This document shows, piece after piece, positions 25,453 to 34,413 of a stretch of 64,000 nt of DNA. The stretch is taken from contig CAVRIG010000020.1 in assembly GCA_963721175.1 (NCBI GenBank), positions 62,001 through 126,000 on the forward strand, read 5' to 3'. Both the position numbers and the translations under genes were made by a program. How positions within the stretch are numbered: position 1 is the first letter of the stretch; every line of letters starts with the position of its first letter. The stretch comes from Aliishimia sp963721175 (GTDB lineage: Bacteria; Pseudomonadota; Alphaproteobacteria; Rhodobacterales; Rhodobacteraceae). The notes under the pieces are model-generated. The model was not told the DNA's origin. It searched no databases and was given only the letters and a program-made list of their open reading frames with translations.

Positions 25453-26220
25453 TCATTTGCTTCTAATTGGTCCAACGGTTTTAGGGACGCGACAACTCCT
25501 CGATATAACCGCCAGCAAGAACAATGCGCTGCCAAATGCCGGTAGTGCCGGTGGCAACGGTACAACCTCCAAATTTGAATGCTCGAAAACCAAGCTCATC
25601 GCAGTCCAGCCTGGATCGATCTGCTTGATGATGGTCGCAGATCCCATGATCGAGGTTCCATCGAAGCCGACGGAGAGAAGCGCTGGCCCTCCAAGTACCT
25701 CACCAACATAATACATCTGCCCGCTTAGCGGATCGTAGCTCATCGCAGACCAGCCTGGATCGATCTGCTTGATGATGGTCGCAGATCCCATGATCGAGGT
25801 TCCGTCGAAACCGACGGAGAGAAGCGCTGGCCCTCCAAGTACCTCACCAACATAATACATCTGACCGCTTAGCGGATCGTAACTCATCGCAGTCCAGCCT
25901 GGATCGATCTGCTTGATGATGGTCGCAGAGCCCATGATCGAGGTTCCATCGAAGCCGACGGAGAGAAGCGCTGGCCCTCCAAGTACCTCACTCACATAAT
26001 ACATCTGCCCGCTTAGCGGATCGTAGCTCATCGCAGACCACCCTGGATCGATCTGCTTGATGATGGTCGCAGATCCCATGATCGAGGTTCCGTCGAAGCC
26101 GACGGAGAGAAGTGCGGGTCCTCCAAGTACCTCACCTACATAAAGAGCATCGGTGATGGTGGAGGCTGAAGCCGGTACCCCAAGCAGCATCAGGGCCATC
26201 GACAATATCAACTTTTTCAA
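25453..26220 (-). CDS. VPLPA-CTERM surface protein with four near-identical 48-residue repeats
   Basis: The 255-residue product starts at TTG (26220) with GGAGG six bases upstream. It has a signal peptide (KKLILSMALMLLGVPASAS), four tandem 48-residue units and a C-terminal sorting signal: VPLPPALPAFG, a hydrophobic helix ALFLLAVIS and a basic tail, as in VPLPA-CTERM proteins processed by an exosortase/rhombosortase-type system in Rhodobacteraceae. Each unit (YVGEVLGGPALLSVGFDGTS, a MGSATIIKQIDPGW block and AMSYDPLSGQMY) looks like a beta-propeller blade. The fourth lacks its last nine residues. No exosortase gene is in the window. Surface display or secretion into the matrix is inferred; the ligand is unknown. 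Confidence 0.75.
   Translation of the reverse strand: MKKLILSMALMLLGVPASASTITDALYVGEVLGGPALLSVGFDGTSIMGSATIIKQIDPGWSAMSYDPLSGQMYYVSEVLGGPALLSVGFDGTSIMGSATIIKQIDPGWTAMSYDPLSGQMYYVGEVLGGPALLSVGFDGTSIMGSATIIKQIDPGWSAMSYDPLSGQMYYVGEVLGGPALLSVGFDGTSIMGSATIIKQIDPGWTAMSLVFEHSNLEVVPLPPALPAFGSALFLLAVISRSCRVPKTVGPIRSK
25594..26142 (-). repeat. Tandem repeat, period 144 bp, 3.8 copies, coding
   Basis: Identical blocks such as GGATCGATCTGCTTGATGAT recur at 25613, 25757, 25901 and 26045, exactly 144 bp apart. Copies alternate at a Thr/Ser codon (GCAGTCC against GCAGACC), so copies one and three, and two and four, are the more alike. The array lies wholly inside the VPLPA-CTERM gene and keeps its frame. 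Confidence 0.9.
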
Positions 26221-26728
26221 ATCATATCCTCCAATATGCACAATTCCAAAGCTCTGGTTTTTTGGCTTGCGCATCGGCGGCACGGATCGCGAACGCAGTG
26301 CGCCGAACGATAATTGCCTCAGGGTCAAGCGAAGGCGCCTTCTTGGTTAAGATGCGAGGATTCGTTGAGGTCGAGCCATAGCATTCAAGACGATAACACA
26401 AGCCGAGGGCGGCTCAAAACGTTTTAAAATCATGATCAAGCGTGTTGGCAACGAGCATTCCGCTCGATACTGGTCAATGTTCCAAAGCAACAGACAACAA
26501 CCATTGTTTCTGTCTCTTTTCGGCCGAGCATTGAATTTGCCGGTTGTTTCAGTAACCCAAGTTCTTGGCAAAACCTCGCTTGATTTCGTCACCTTATTAC
26601 CACTTCAAGGAAGCGGTCATTCGATCACCTTGCGGCATCATGCAGTATGGGCTCTCTGGCGTCATAGGCAAGTATGCGGTTCATGACCGGTCTGCGAAGG
26701 CGAACGGCAAGCACCGGTTTCCATACCC
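26221..26728. other. Gene-free stretch after the VPLPA-CTERM gene start
   Basis: This lower-GC stretch has only short, featureless open frames. It must hold the promoter of the VPLPA-CTERM gene close to 26221-26340, but no confident motif was found. The remainder looks like junction DNA between mobile-element fragments. Confidence 0.35.
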
Positions 26729-26830
26729 TCAAATGTCGATCTTCTCTGCGATGCTCAGCGCATCTTCGAGCTCGACGCCCAATTGTCCTACCGTGCTATC
26801 GACCTTCGTGTGGATAGTGTCCCACCGGAT
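26729..26830 (-). pseudogene. Tyrosine recombinase, C-terminal tail
   Basis: On the minus strand the last 30 codons read HTKVDSTVGQLGVELEDALS and IAEKIDI before TGA. This is close to the end of small tyrosine recombinases from alphaproteobacterial plasmids and islands, whose version is LGHTKxDSTVRYLGVxxxDAL. The Arg-Tyr at the catalytic tyrosine position is Gly-Gln here, and no upstream part of the gene is present, so it is dead. Confidence 0.5.
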
Positions 26831-26869
26831 GGTGTAAGAGCGCCGACCGTGGGAGAGGTCCGAAGCTGA

Positions 26870-28286
26870 TCAGGCCGCCACGGCTTGTAGCCTGACGGTG
26901 GAATTGTCGGTGATGCGGGCGAGGGTTTCAAGGCTCATGTAGCGCCGCGCCACGGCCCATTCGTCATTGGTCTCGGGCATGAGCGCACCGACGAGGCGGA
27001 CGATGGCGGCGTCGTTGGGGAAGATGCCGATGACGTCGGAACGCCGCTTCACCTCGCCGTTCACCCGTTCGAGCGGATTGGTCGAGGCGTTCTGTGTCCA
27101 GTGTTCCCGCGGGAGTTCGCGCCGGTCCGCCGAAGGCGGCAAACTGTCCGGCGGACAGTTTGAGGCAAGAACGGGCGGAGCCCCATGTAGGCCAGGACAT
27201 CATCGCGGGAAGCGTCCATCAGCTCGCCGAGCTTGTGGGCTGCTTCTCGCGCAGGGCGTCGGCGACGATCTCCCACTGCGCCTCGGCCTCGGCCTTGGTT
27301 TCCTGAGCGAAGATGGTTTTCAGCATCGCCGCCACGGCCATGCGCTGCTTGGCCGGCGCATGCGCCAGGGCGTTTCTCATCCAGTAAATCCGGCACCTCT
27401 GGTGGGTCGCGTTGAAGACCCGGCGCGGAGCAGCCCGCGGGCCCTTGTGGTCATCCATTGCCCGGCAGGCGATTGCGAAGCAATCGGCCGAGAGGGGCGA
27501 TCACCGGTTTCACGCCCCGAAGCCCACGATTGGCGAGGCTGCGCAGGAACTCGGTCCAGAAGGTCTCGGCCTCGGAGGGCCCCGCCGCGACGCCCAACAC
27601 CTCGCGTTTGCCGTCCTCGTTGACCGCCACGGCGATCATCACGGAACGGCTGACGATGCGCCCGCCCTCGCGCACCTTCAGATAAGTGGCGTCGAGCCAC
27701 AGATAAGGCCAGGCCAACGGTCGGAACAGGAACGCGTTCACCCGTTCGTCCCTCTCGGGACATCGCTGCGCGATGCCCTGCCGGGCAGTGGATCTCGCCG
27801 CAGAGCCGGCTGACCTGCGACTTGGACATCCCGCCCGCGCCCATGGCTTTCACAAGGTCATCCACCGAACGCGTTTAGATCCCGTGAACGCAGGCCTCCT
27901 GGAGCGAGCCATTGGAACGCCATTGGTCCGAGAGACAATGGCGAGCGCCACCAGGGCCTTCTCGGCCGTTCGCCGGGGTTCCAGGAAGCTCGGAAAATAG
28001 CTGCCCTACCTGAGCTTCGGGATCTCCAACGCGATCCGGCCCACCCGGGTGTCCCACCGGTCGCGGTATCCCCTCTCGGCGAATGCCAGCATTCGCCTGC
28101 CGGGCAACGGTTGCGCTGAATCTCCCGCATCGGCGAGCGAGCACCCTTGGCTGCACCTGTCCGGGCTTCCACCTCTGCCTCCATGATCCGTTCGGCCGCA
28201 AAAGCCAGCATCTCGCGAACAAGAACGCCATCGGCCTGCTTCTCAACCAGTTCGATCAGCGCCATTCTTTCATCGGTCATCGTCAT
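26870..28286 (-). pseudogene. IS256-family transposase, multiply frameshifted
   Basis: Pieces of a 400-residue IS256 transposase appear in order in different minus-strand frames: MTDERMALIELVEKQADGVL (start near 28286), MGAGGMSKSQVSRLCGEI, YLWLDATYLKVREGGR with the first catalytic Asp, CRIYWMRNALAHAPAKQRM, AEAQWEIVADALREK, KLGELMDASRDDVLAYMG, and NPLERVNGEVKRRSDVIGIF with the catalytic Glu, ending RLQAVAA at 26870. At least five frame changes and some small insertions separate them. It is clearly non-functional. Confidence 0.75.
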
Positions 28287-28404
28287 CTCCGTTCTTGCTT
28301 TCAGGTGTTGCAACCCAAACCTTTTCCGAAGATCGGCGATGACCGCCAGCGTCACCGCCGGCCGCGCGCCGCGCCACGCCGGGGGCTCCGCGCGCGGCCT
28401 CGTT

Positions 28405-28632
28405 CCAATTGAAGCTGAACTATTTACTAAGCAAGCCGCTCAGTTGCTGAATGTCAGCAGACCGATCCTGATCAAGCTGCTCAGTCAAGGTCTCAAACCA
28501 CACCGCACCGTTGGCAGGCATCGACGCGTTAAGGCATCGGACCTGTTTGAATACAAGAAACAGCAGGACAGCATACGTCGCGACAGCTTGCACCAGATGC
28601 TCAAAGATGACGAGGACGACGGGTTAGTTTGA
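28405..28632 (+). pseudogene. HTH antitoxin (excisionase-like), C-terminal fragment
   Basis: The frame reads ELFTKQAAQLLNVSRPILIK, then LLSQGLKPHRTVGRHRRVKA and SDLFEYKKQQDS, an excisionase-type (HTH_17) DNA-binding domain found in antitoxins paired with PIN toxins. The N-terminal half is missing; the frame runs back into GC-rich DNA beside the IS256 end. It overlaps the following PIN fragment by four bases (TTGA), the normal arrangement of this toxin-antitoxin type. Confidence 0.5.
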
Positions 28633-28772
28633 ACAACCCTTACTCTGTCGTCCTGGATGCCGATGTTCGAGCACAAGCTTTAGCTAGAAACGTGCTGGTC
28701 TGGGCAAACTCTGACACGCAAAGGTGGTCGATAGGGGGGACGGAACAAGCCCAAGTATCACCAAGTAACTGA
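28629..28772 (+). pseudogene. PIN-domain toxin, N-terminal stub
   Basis: From a TTG overlapping the antitoxin stop the product reads LNNPYSVVLDADVRAQAL. The segment VVLDADV matches the first acidic motif of PIN ribonucleases (VVLDANV). After that the sequence no longer fits the fold and the frame ends at 28772, 24 bp before the tRNA 3' end. It is a truncated toxin gene. Confidence 0.45.
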
Positions 28773-28795
28773 ATTAAATAGCTTATTGAGATTTT

Positions 28796-28871
28796 TGGTG
28801 CCGCTGAAGGGACTCGAACCCCCGACCCCATCATTACGAATGACGTGCTCTACCAGCTGAGCTACAGCGGC
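28796..28871 (-). tRNA. tRNA-Thr (anticodon CGT)
   Basis: The minus strand folds as a complete tRNA: acceptor stem GCCGCTG pairing with AGCGGC plus discriminator A and an encoded CCA; D-arm GCTCAGCTGGTAGAGC; anticodon arm CGTCA-TTCGTAA-TGATG with anticodon CGT, reading ACG; T-arm containing GGTTCGAGTCC. The gene is 76 nt including CCA. Accessory DNA begins immediately at its 3' end, a common integration site. Confidence 0.93.
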
Positions 28872-28883
28872 ACCGTGGCGGGG

Positions 28884-28911
28884 CTCATAGCACCACATGT
28901 GTCCGGTGCAA
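28884..28911 (-). promoter_or_regulatory. Probable promoter of tRNA-Thr
   Basis: On the minus strand TTGCAC (28911-28906) and TATGAG (28889-28884) are separated by 16 bp, just upstream of the tRNA start at 28871. The -35 element lies a few bases beyond the hemY-like stop. Confidence 0.4.
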
Positions 28912-28915
28912 AGAG

Positions 28916-30400
28916 CTATTTCCGCTCTGATTCCGAACCCGCTGTCCCCTCGACCAACTCCGCATCTTCGGGCAGATCCGACATATCGGCGTCCCGAGAT
29001 CTGGTCTCGCCTCTGTCTTCCAGGGCACCGACGATCAGCGGCAACATCTGCACGCCGGTGGGCGTTGCCACCTCGGATGTCGGAGGCGTCTTCCAGGCCA
29101 GCGTGTCGAAGCTTTCGCAATTCTCGCAGATCGGAGTCCACTCCGCGTGCAGATTGTGGCAGTTTTCGCAGATCCATTGCGGGCCACGGGACACGGTCAG
29201 CGCCTTCGCCAGCCAGCCCTTGACGACCGTATCCGACGCCCCTTCGCCGCGTTCGATGGCCGCCATGATCGTGACCGACCGCGCCGTGGGATCGGTTTCC
29301 ACCAGATCGCCGAGCGCCCGGCGGGCGCCCGGAAAATCCTCCGCGGCGATGTGCAGTTCTGCCAGCAGCATCCGGGTTTCGGGATGGTCGGGCTTGACGC
29401 GGGTCAGCACGGAGAACCGCTTGAGCCGAGCCTCCGGCGTCTCGTTCGGTTCGATCTCGGCAAAGGCCGCGGCAAGATCGGGATGCGGCTCCGTCTCCCA
29501 GGCTTTCTTCAGAAGGCGCGTGGCGTATTTCGGCTTGCCCTCCTCGATGTAGCTGCGGGCGGCCATCACGGCGGCCGGGATCAGATCCGGCGACAGACGG
29601 TTGGCTTCGATCGCGGCTTCGCGCGCCGCGATGCTCTTGCCCTCTGCAAAGATGTCCTTGGCCTTGCTCAGAGCCAGAACCGCGTCGCGGCGCCGATAGA
29701 CATCCCGCGGCAAGGCGCCGGACTTGAGCTTGGCGCCCAGTGTCTGCCGCGCCCCGGCCCAATCGGAGGATTGCGCCTGAAGCCGAAGCAACACGTCCTG
29801 CGTCTCCTCGTGACGCGGTTTCAGCGCGAAAGCCTTCTGCGCCAACTGCATCGCCGTGTCCGTGTCGCCATCGGCCAGTTTCTGCTTCATGATCCCGCGC
29901 ACGCCGACAAAACGCGTGGACGTGTTCCGAACCAGTTTGCGATAGGTATCCTCGGCCGTGCGACGATCGCCGGCCAATTCCGCACCCTGCGCGGTCAGAA
30001 GATCGGTAATCTCGGGCTTGTCCAGATAGCGCTTGGCGCGTTCCGCCTTGGCCATCGCGACCCGACCCTCGCCGGAGGCGAGCGCCATCATGCTCTGCGA
30101 CAGCGCCTCGTAGCCCTTGCGCTCCCGGTTGCGGACGAAATGGCGCGACAACGCGGTTTCGTCGCCGTTCAGAAACTTCAGCACCGCAACAAACAGCGAG
30201 ACGAGTTTCAGGAGGATCCAGACCAGCAGCACCAGTATCAGGATACCGATCACGGATTGCAGCGGGCTGAAATTGTATTCGGTGCCCATGACGGTGACGA
30301 GGACGCCGCCGCTCGCTTCCAGGAGGTAGCTCGCGCCCATCGCCAGGGCCGCGATCGCGACCATGAAGAGAATGATTTTAACCAGGGACCAAAGCATCAC
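28916..30400 (-). CDS. hemY: HemY-like membrane TPR protein
   Basis: The 494-residue protein has two N-terminal membrane helices (LVKIILFMVAIAALAMGASY and VIGILILVLLVWILLKLVSL), as in the HemY_N domain, followed by TPR-type helices through about residue 400. A four-Cys zinc-ribbon-like segment follows (WICENCHNLHAEWTPICENC) and an acidic tail ends the protein. The E. coli namesake sits in the hemCDXY operon; its biochemical role in haem synthesis is unproven, and this is not the oxygen-dependent protoporphyrinogen oxidase also called HemY. It is the third gene of a hemD / mitofilin-like / hemY operon, 7 bp after the second. Confidence 0.85.
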   Translation of the reverse strand: MMLWSLVKIILFMVAIAALAMGASYLLEASGGVLVTVMGTEYNFSPLQSVIGILILVLLVWILLKLVSLFVAVLKFLNGDETALSRHFVRNRERKGYEALSQSMMALASGEGRVAMAKAERAKRYLDKPEITDLLTAQGAELAGDRRTAEDTYRKLVRNTSTRFVGVRGIMKQKLADGDTDTAMQLAQKAFALKPRHEETQDVLLRLQAQSSDWAGARQTLGAKLKSGALPRDVYRRRDAVLALSKAKDIFAEGKSIAAREAAIEANRLSPDLIPAAVMAARSYIEEGKPKYATRLLKKAWETEPHPDLAAAFAEIEPNETPEARLKRFSVLTRVKPDHPETRMLLAELHIAAEDFPGARRALGDLVETDPTARSVTIMAAIERGEGASDTVVKGWLAKALTVSRGPQWICENCHNLHAEWTPICENCESFDTLAWKTPPTSEVATPTGVQMLPLIVGALEDRGETRSRDADMSDLPEDAELVEGTAGSESERK

Positions 30401-30407
30401 ATCATCC

Positions 30408-31493
30408 TCAATTCGTGCCGAGAGCCGACATCAGTTCTTGCGCAGCGGTGATCGCATCGTACCGTGTCCTGGCCTGCGAGATCCAGTCGCCCATGGCGTC
30501 GCGGGCCGCGTCCGGCAGCGTCTCGAGTTCGGTGAGCGCCTCGCCCAGCCGACCTTGCATCACGGCCGCTTCGGCGCGGCTGAGCACGGCATCGGGGTCG
30601 TCGCCCGCCTGTGGCGTCACCGAACGCGCGCCAAGCTGGCGCTCCAGAAACGCGCCGATCCCGCCTTCTCCCGCGGCGGCGTCCCGACGCGCGGCCGAAA
30701 GCGCCTCCCGCGCCGCTGACGGGAAGCTGCTTTGCAGGCTACCCAGTGTCGCGACGCCATCGGAGGCGAACGCGGACAGCGTTTCCGGCACAGTCACCTC
30801 AGCGGCGTCCTGCAGCGTCGCAAGGTCTTCACCGAACGGAGCGCCGTTGTCGACAGCCGTGATGACGCGAGCTGCAGCCGCACGCGCGAGAGCCACCTGC
30901 GCCTGGCGCTCGGCATCGCTTTCGCTGTCGCGCGCCTCCGCCAGGATCGTCTCGATTTCCTGGCGTTGCTCTGCCACCGCGGCCTGCAATTCCTCGCGCT
31001 GCTTTGTGACCGAAGCCTGCAGTCGTGCCAGTTCGTCTTCGTAGGCTGCGACGGCGTCGTCCGACACGCTCTCCGTCATCGGGCGCTTCTCGACCTCGTC
31101 GACACGCTGAACCAACTTTTCCACCCGCGCGGATTGGTCCGACAGTTGCGATTCGATACCGGACAGGTCGGGCGCCGGCGGCGGTTCGGGAAGGTTCTCC
31201 ATTTGCTCCGTCAGCGCGGCGATCTGCTTGGCCTGACCCGCGATTTCCTCGGCCTGCGTCGCAATCCGGTCGGCTTGGGTAGCGACGACCTCCTCCAGAC
31301 CGTTGTCGGGCGGAGCGAGGCCGAGCGCGCGTTCGACGCTGTCGATCTGCGAGCCGAAAAACCCCAACGCCGCAGCCACGGCACCGCCGAAAATCAGCGG
31401 CAGGAATGTTCCCCTATCTCCGGTTGCGTCTTCGGATGCGCCCGCGGGCGGATTGGCTTTCGGCTGCTCCGACGCCGTCTCGTCTTCGGCCAA
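30408..31493 (-). CDS. Alphaproteobacterial mitofilin (Mic60)-like membrane protein
   Basis: The 361-residue protein has a charged N-terminus, one membrane helix (FLPLIFGGAVAAALGFFGSQ), a coiled coil (about residues 70-200, rich in Q, E and A) and a C-terminal helical domain resembling the mitofilin signature. Alphaproteobacterial Mic60 homologues bend the inner membrane and are encoded between hemD and hemY in Rhodobacterales, exactly as here. Function by homology only. Confidence 0.78.
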   Translation of the reverse strand: MAEDETASEQPKANPPAGASEDATGDRGTFLPLIFGGAVAAALGFFGSQIDSVERALGLAPPDNGLEEVVATQADRIATQAEEIAGQAKQIAALTEQMENLPEPPPAPDLSGIESQLSDQSARVEKLVQRVDEVEKRPMTESVSDDAVAAYEDELARLQASVTKQREELQAAVAEQRQEIETILAEARDSESDAERQAQVALARAAAARVITAVDNGAPFGEDLATLQDAAEVTVPETLSAFASDGVATLGSLQSSFPSAAREALSAARRDAAAGEGGIGAFLERQLGARSVTPQAGDDPDAVLSRAEAAVMQGRLGEALTELETLPDAARDAMGDWISQARTRYDAITAAQELMSALGTN

Positions 31494-31540
31494 TGTGCAC
31501 TCCCCTGATTCTGTGCAACCCGCAGGACACTCAGCGAAAC

Positions 31541-32264
31541 TTACTTCGGAGCGTGCCCCGCCTCAACCCGGCGCAGAAGATTCGCCACCGTATCGCCCAT
31601 CGACTGTGCGTTGGGCTCGGGCGCCACAATGCGCGATGTCGCGGCCAAGTCCAGCGTTTCCGCCATTGCTGCCGCGCTGATGGCCACGATATGCAGCTGC
31701 GCGGTGGGCGGGACCAGACCCGCGAAATGCGCGGCCGCACGCGGAGAGTAGAGCGGAACGACGACCGGCCCCGGCCCGGTCAGTGCCGCCTTCGCCTCGG
31801 GCGTCAAGGGCAACATGACCTGTTCGTAGACATCCACGGAGCGTGTGGCGATCCCGGCCCGGGTCAATCGGCCCGCCACATCGCCGCGACGGTGCACGCC
31901 GCCGATATGCAGCATGGGGCCGGCGGGACGTTCTGCCACAAGCGTCTCGACAAGGTTCTCCGCCGTGTCGCCCGACTGTCGCGCCGCCCAACCTGCCTTG
32001 ATCGCAGCGGCCGTCGTGACTGCACCAACGCAAAAGGTCGGCAGATCTCGTCCGGCACCGCCAAAGCGCACTCCGTTCGCCGACGTGAAGATGACACCAC
32101 GAACCTCTTGGAGGTCCGGAGTTGCTCCGGTCGGAACGATGTCCATGAGCGGGGACATGACGACCCGAACCGCGCCATGAGGCGATGTCCGGCAGTTGCG
32201 ACAGGAACCGGTCCGATCCGGCGCGCGGGCGCGTCAGCATCAGCGTGACGATGGGGTCGGGCAT
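31541..32264 (-). CDS. hemD: Uroporphyrinogen-III synthase, frameshifted
   Basis: HemD closes hydroxymethylbilane to uroporphyrinogen III in haem and sirohaem synthesis. The N-terminus (MPDPIVTLMLTRPRAGSDRF, ATG at 32264) and the rest (MSPLMDIVPTG, GVIFTSANGVRFGG, MLHIGGVHRRGDVAGRL, PLYSPRAAAHFAGL) are in different frames; the break is near 32180 within GACATCGCCTCATGGCGCGG. Joined, the protein is about 240 residues, the normal size. The gene is needed for haem, so a sequence error is more likely than loss. It is the first gene of the minus-strand operon and divergent from tsaD with a gap of 72 bp. Confidence 0.78.
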
Positions 32265-32336
32265 CCGGAACCGGGATTGTTTGGGGCGCATCCCGGTGTT
32301 ACCTGCCCGTGGACACCCATGCAACTTGGATACGTG

Positions 32337-33434
32337 ATGGCCGATGATCTCACCATGCTCGGTATCGAAAGCAGCTGCGACGACACGGCGGCCGCGTTGG
32401 TTCGCGGCACTCCGGGCGGCACGGCGCGCATCCTGTCATCGGTGGTGTTTGGCCAGGACGACCTCCACGCGCAATTCGGCGGCATCGTGCCCGAGATTGC
32501 CGCGCGCGCCCATGCTGAGAAGATCGACACCTGCGTGATCGCGGCGCTGGATCAGGCAGGATTGCAACTCGCAGACATCGATGCGATCGCCGTCACGGCC
32601 GGGCCCGGCCTGATCGGGGGGGTCATGTCCGGCGTGATGTGTGCCAAGGGACTGGCGGCGGCCACGGGAAAACCGCTTTTCGGGATCAACCACCTGGCCG
32701 GTCATGCACTGACGCCGCGGCTGACGGATGCCGTGCCGTACCCGTATCTGATGCTGCTCGTCTCGGGCGGGCATTGCCAGTTCCTGCGCGTGGATGGCCC
32801 GGCGGTGTTTACCCGGCTGGGCGGCACCATCGACGACGCACCGGGCGAGGCCTTCGACAAGGTCGCGCGGCTGCTGGGGCTGCCGCAGCCGGGTGGACCA
32901 TCGGTGGAGCATGAGGCTCTGAACGGGGACGCGGCGCGGTTTTCCTTTCCGCGGCCGCTCCTGGACCGGCCCGATAGCAACCTGTCCTTTTCGGGCTTGA
33001 AGACCGCCGTGCGTCGCATGCGAGACGACCTCGTGGCGGAGCAAGGCGGATTGACCCGAAAGGACCGCTCCGATCTGTGTGCGGGATTCCAGGCCGCGGT
33101 GGCTGACGTGCTGGCGGCGAAATCCGCGCGTGCTCTGGATGCCTGTTTGGTGGACGGGGTTCAGGAGGTTGCGCTGTGCGTGGCGGGCGGCGTGGCGGCG
33201 AACGGCGTGATCCGCGCGCGGCTGCAATCCGTGGCGGCCACAATGGGAGTCAGCTTCGTCGCGCCGCCGCTGAAGCTCTGCACGGATAACGCTGCAATGA
33301 TCGCGTTTGCAGCGGTTGAACAGATGCCGGGCCGGTCGCCGGACGGGATGGCCCTGCCCGCCCGCCCGCGCTGGCCACTCGACAGCGGCGCACCGGCGAT
33401 GTTGGGCAGTGGGCGCAAGGGAGCCAAGGCATGA
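32337..33434 (+). CDS. tsaD: tRNA N6-adenosine threonylcarbamoyltransferase
   Basis: TsaD transfers the threonylcarbamoyl group to A37 of ANN-decoding tRNAs (t6A), with TsaB and TsaE. The 365-residue protein starts MADDLTMLGIESSCDDTAAA and has the ASKHA marks: GIVPEIAARAHAEK and NHLAGHAL, whose His residues bind metal, VTAGPGLIGGVMSGV, LLVSGGHCQF, and VAGGVAANGVIRARL. ATG at 32337 is preferred; ATG at 32319 is an alternative. Its stop overlaps gpsA by four bases, and tsaE is also in this window at 43.7 kb. Confidence 0.93.
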   Translation: MADDLTMLGIESSCDDTAAALVRGTPGGTARILSSVVFGQDDLHAQFGGIVPEIAARAHAEKIDTCVIAALDQAGLQLADIDAIAVTAGPGLIGGVMSGVMCAKGLAAATGKPLFGINHLAGHALTPRLTDAVPYPYLMLLVSGGHCQFLRVDGPAVFTRLGGTIDDAPGEAFDKVARLLGLPQPGGPSVEHEALNGDAARFSFPRPLLDRPDSNLSFSGLKTAVRRMRDDLVAEQGGLTRKDRSDLCAGFQAAVADVLAAKSARALDACLVDGVQEVALCVAGGVAANGVIRARLQSVAATMGVSFVAPPLKLCTDNAAMIAFAAVEQMPGRSPDGMALPARPRWPLDSGAPAMLGSGRKGAKA

Positions 33435-34393
33435 GGATCGTGATCGCAGGGGCCGGCGCCTTCGGGACGGCGCTGGCCATCGCCCTCGCCGGTCAGGACG
33501 AGATCGCGCTCCTCGGTCGCGACGCCGCCTCCGCCGAGATGATCCGGACCAGCCGCCGCAACGAAACGCGCCTGCCCGGCGTCGAACTGCCGGCCGAAAT
33601 CATCGTGACGGCCGACCCGTCCTGTCTTGCTCGGGCGGATATCGTGCTCATCTGTGTTCCGGCCCAGCAACTTGCCACATGGCTGGAAGACTACGCCGCA
33701 GTGCTGCACGGCAAGCCGCTTCTGGCCTGCTGCAAGGGGATCGATCTGACCACGCTCGAAGGCGCAGCCGACGTCATCGCGCGTTGCGTGCCGGACGCGC
33801 TGCCGGGCGTTCTGACCGGTCCGAGTTTCGCGGCGGACCTTGCGCGGGGCCTGCCGACGGCCCTGACATTGGCTTGCACGGACGTCGAACGCGCCGAAGA
33901 CCTGCAAAGGGCCCTGACCCGACCTGTCCTGCGCCTTTACCGTTCTGCGGACGTGACCGGTGCCCAGTTGGGGGGCGCGCTGAAGAACGTGATCGCCATC
34001 GCCGCCGGGGCCTGCGCCGGCGCGGGCCTGGGCGAAAGCGCGCGCGCCGCGCTGATCACGCGCGGCTTTGGCGAAATGCAGCGATTGGCCTTCGCGCTGG
34101 GCGCCAAGCCGGAAACTCTGATGGGACTGAGCGGTCTTGGGGATCTGATCCTGACCTGCAGTTCCGAGCAGTCACGCAACTTCAGGTTCGGCCTGGCGAT
34201 TGGCCGCAGCCAACCCTTCGATCCCACGATCACGGTCGAGGGATCCGCGACGGCAATGGCGGCGGTGCGGATCGCACGGGACCACGACTTGGACCTGCCG
34301 GTGACCCGCGTTGTCGCCGGGCTGGTCGCCGGACAACTCGATGTGACCGAAGCGCTGGACGCCCTGCTGTCCCGCCCGCTTCGGCAAGAATGA
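33431..34393 (+). CDS. gpsA: NAD(P)-dependent glycerol-3-phosphate dehydrogenase
   Basis: GpsA reduces dihydroxyacetone phosphate to sn-glycerol 3-phosphate for phospholipid synthesis in the cytoplasm. The 320-residue protein has the Rossmann motif IAGAGAFGTALA, then PAQQLATWL, CCKGID (the family KG motif), LTGPSFAADLARGLPTA, the catalytic Lys in QLGGALKNVIAIAAG, and LSGLGDLILTCSSEQSRN. ATG overlaps the tsaD stop (ATGA), so the pair is translationally coupled. Confidence 0.94.
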   Translation: MRIVIAGAGAFGTALAIALAGQDEIALLGRDAASAEMIRTSRRNETRLPGVELPAEIIVTADPSCLARADIVLICVPAQQLATWLEDYAAVLHGKPLLACCKGIDLTTLEGAADVIARCVPDALPGVLTGPSFAADLARGLPTALTLACTDVERAEDLQRALTRPVLRLYRSADVTGAQLGGALKNVIAIAAGACAGAGLGESARAALITRGFGEMQRLAFALGAKPETLMGLSGLGDLILTCSSEQSRNFRFGLAIGRSQPFDPTITVEGSATAMAAVRIARDHDLDLPVTRVVAGLVAGQLDVTEALDALLSRPLRQE

Positions 34394-34413
34394 CCCAAGA
34401 GAAGGTATGAAGC

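Noticed and set aside
25594..26142. Regular repeats resembling a CRISPR array
   Set aside because: The unit is 144 bp with no variable spacers, stays in frame and encodes protein blades; no cas genes are present.
26432..26837. Two plus-strand open frames before the recombinase tail
   Set aside because: They overlap each other, lack start signals and show no similarity to known proteins; the second is antisense to the recombinase remnant.
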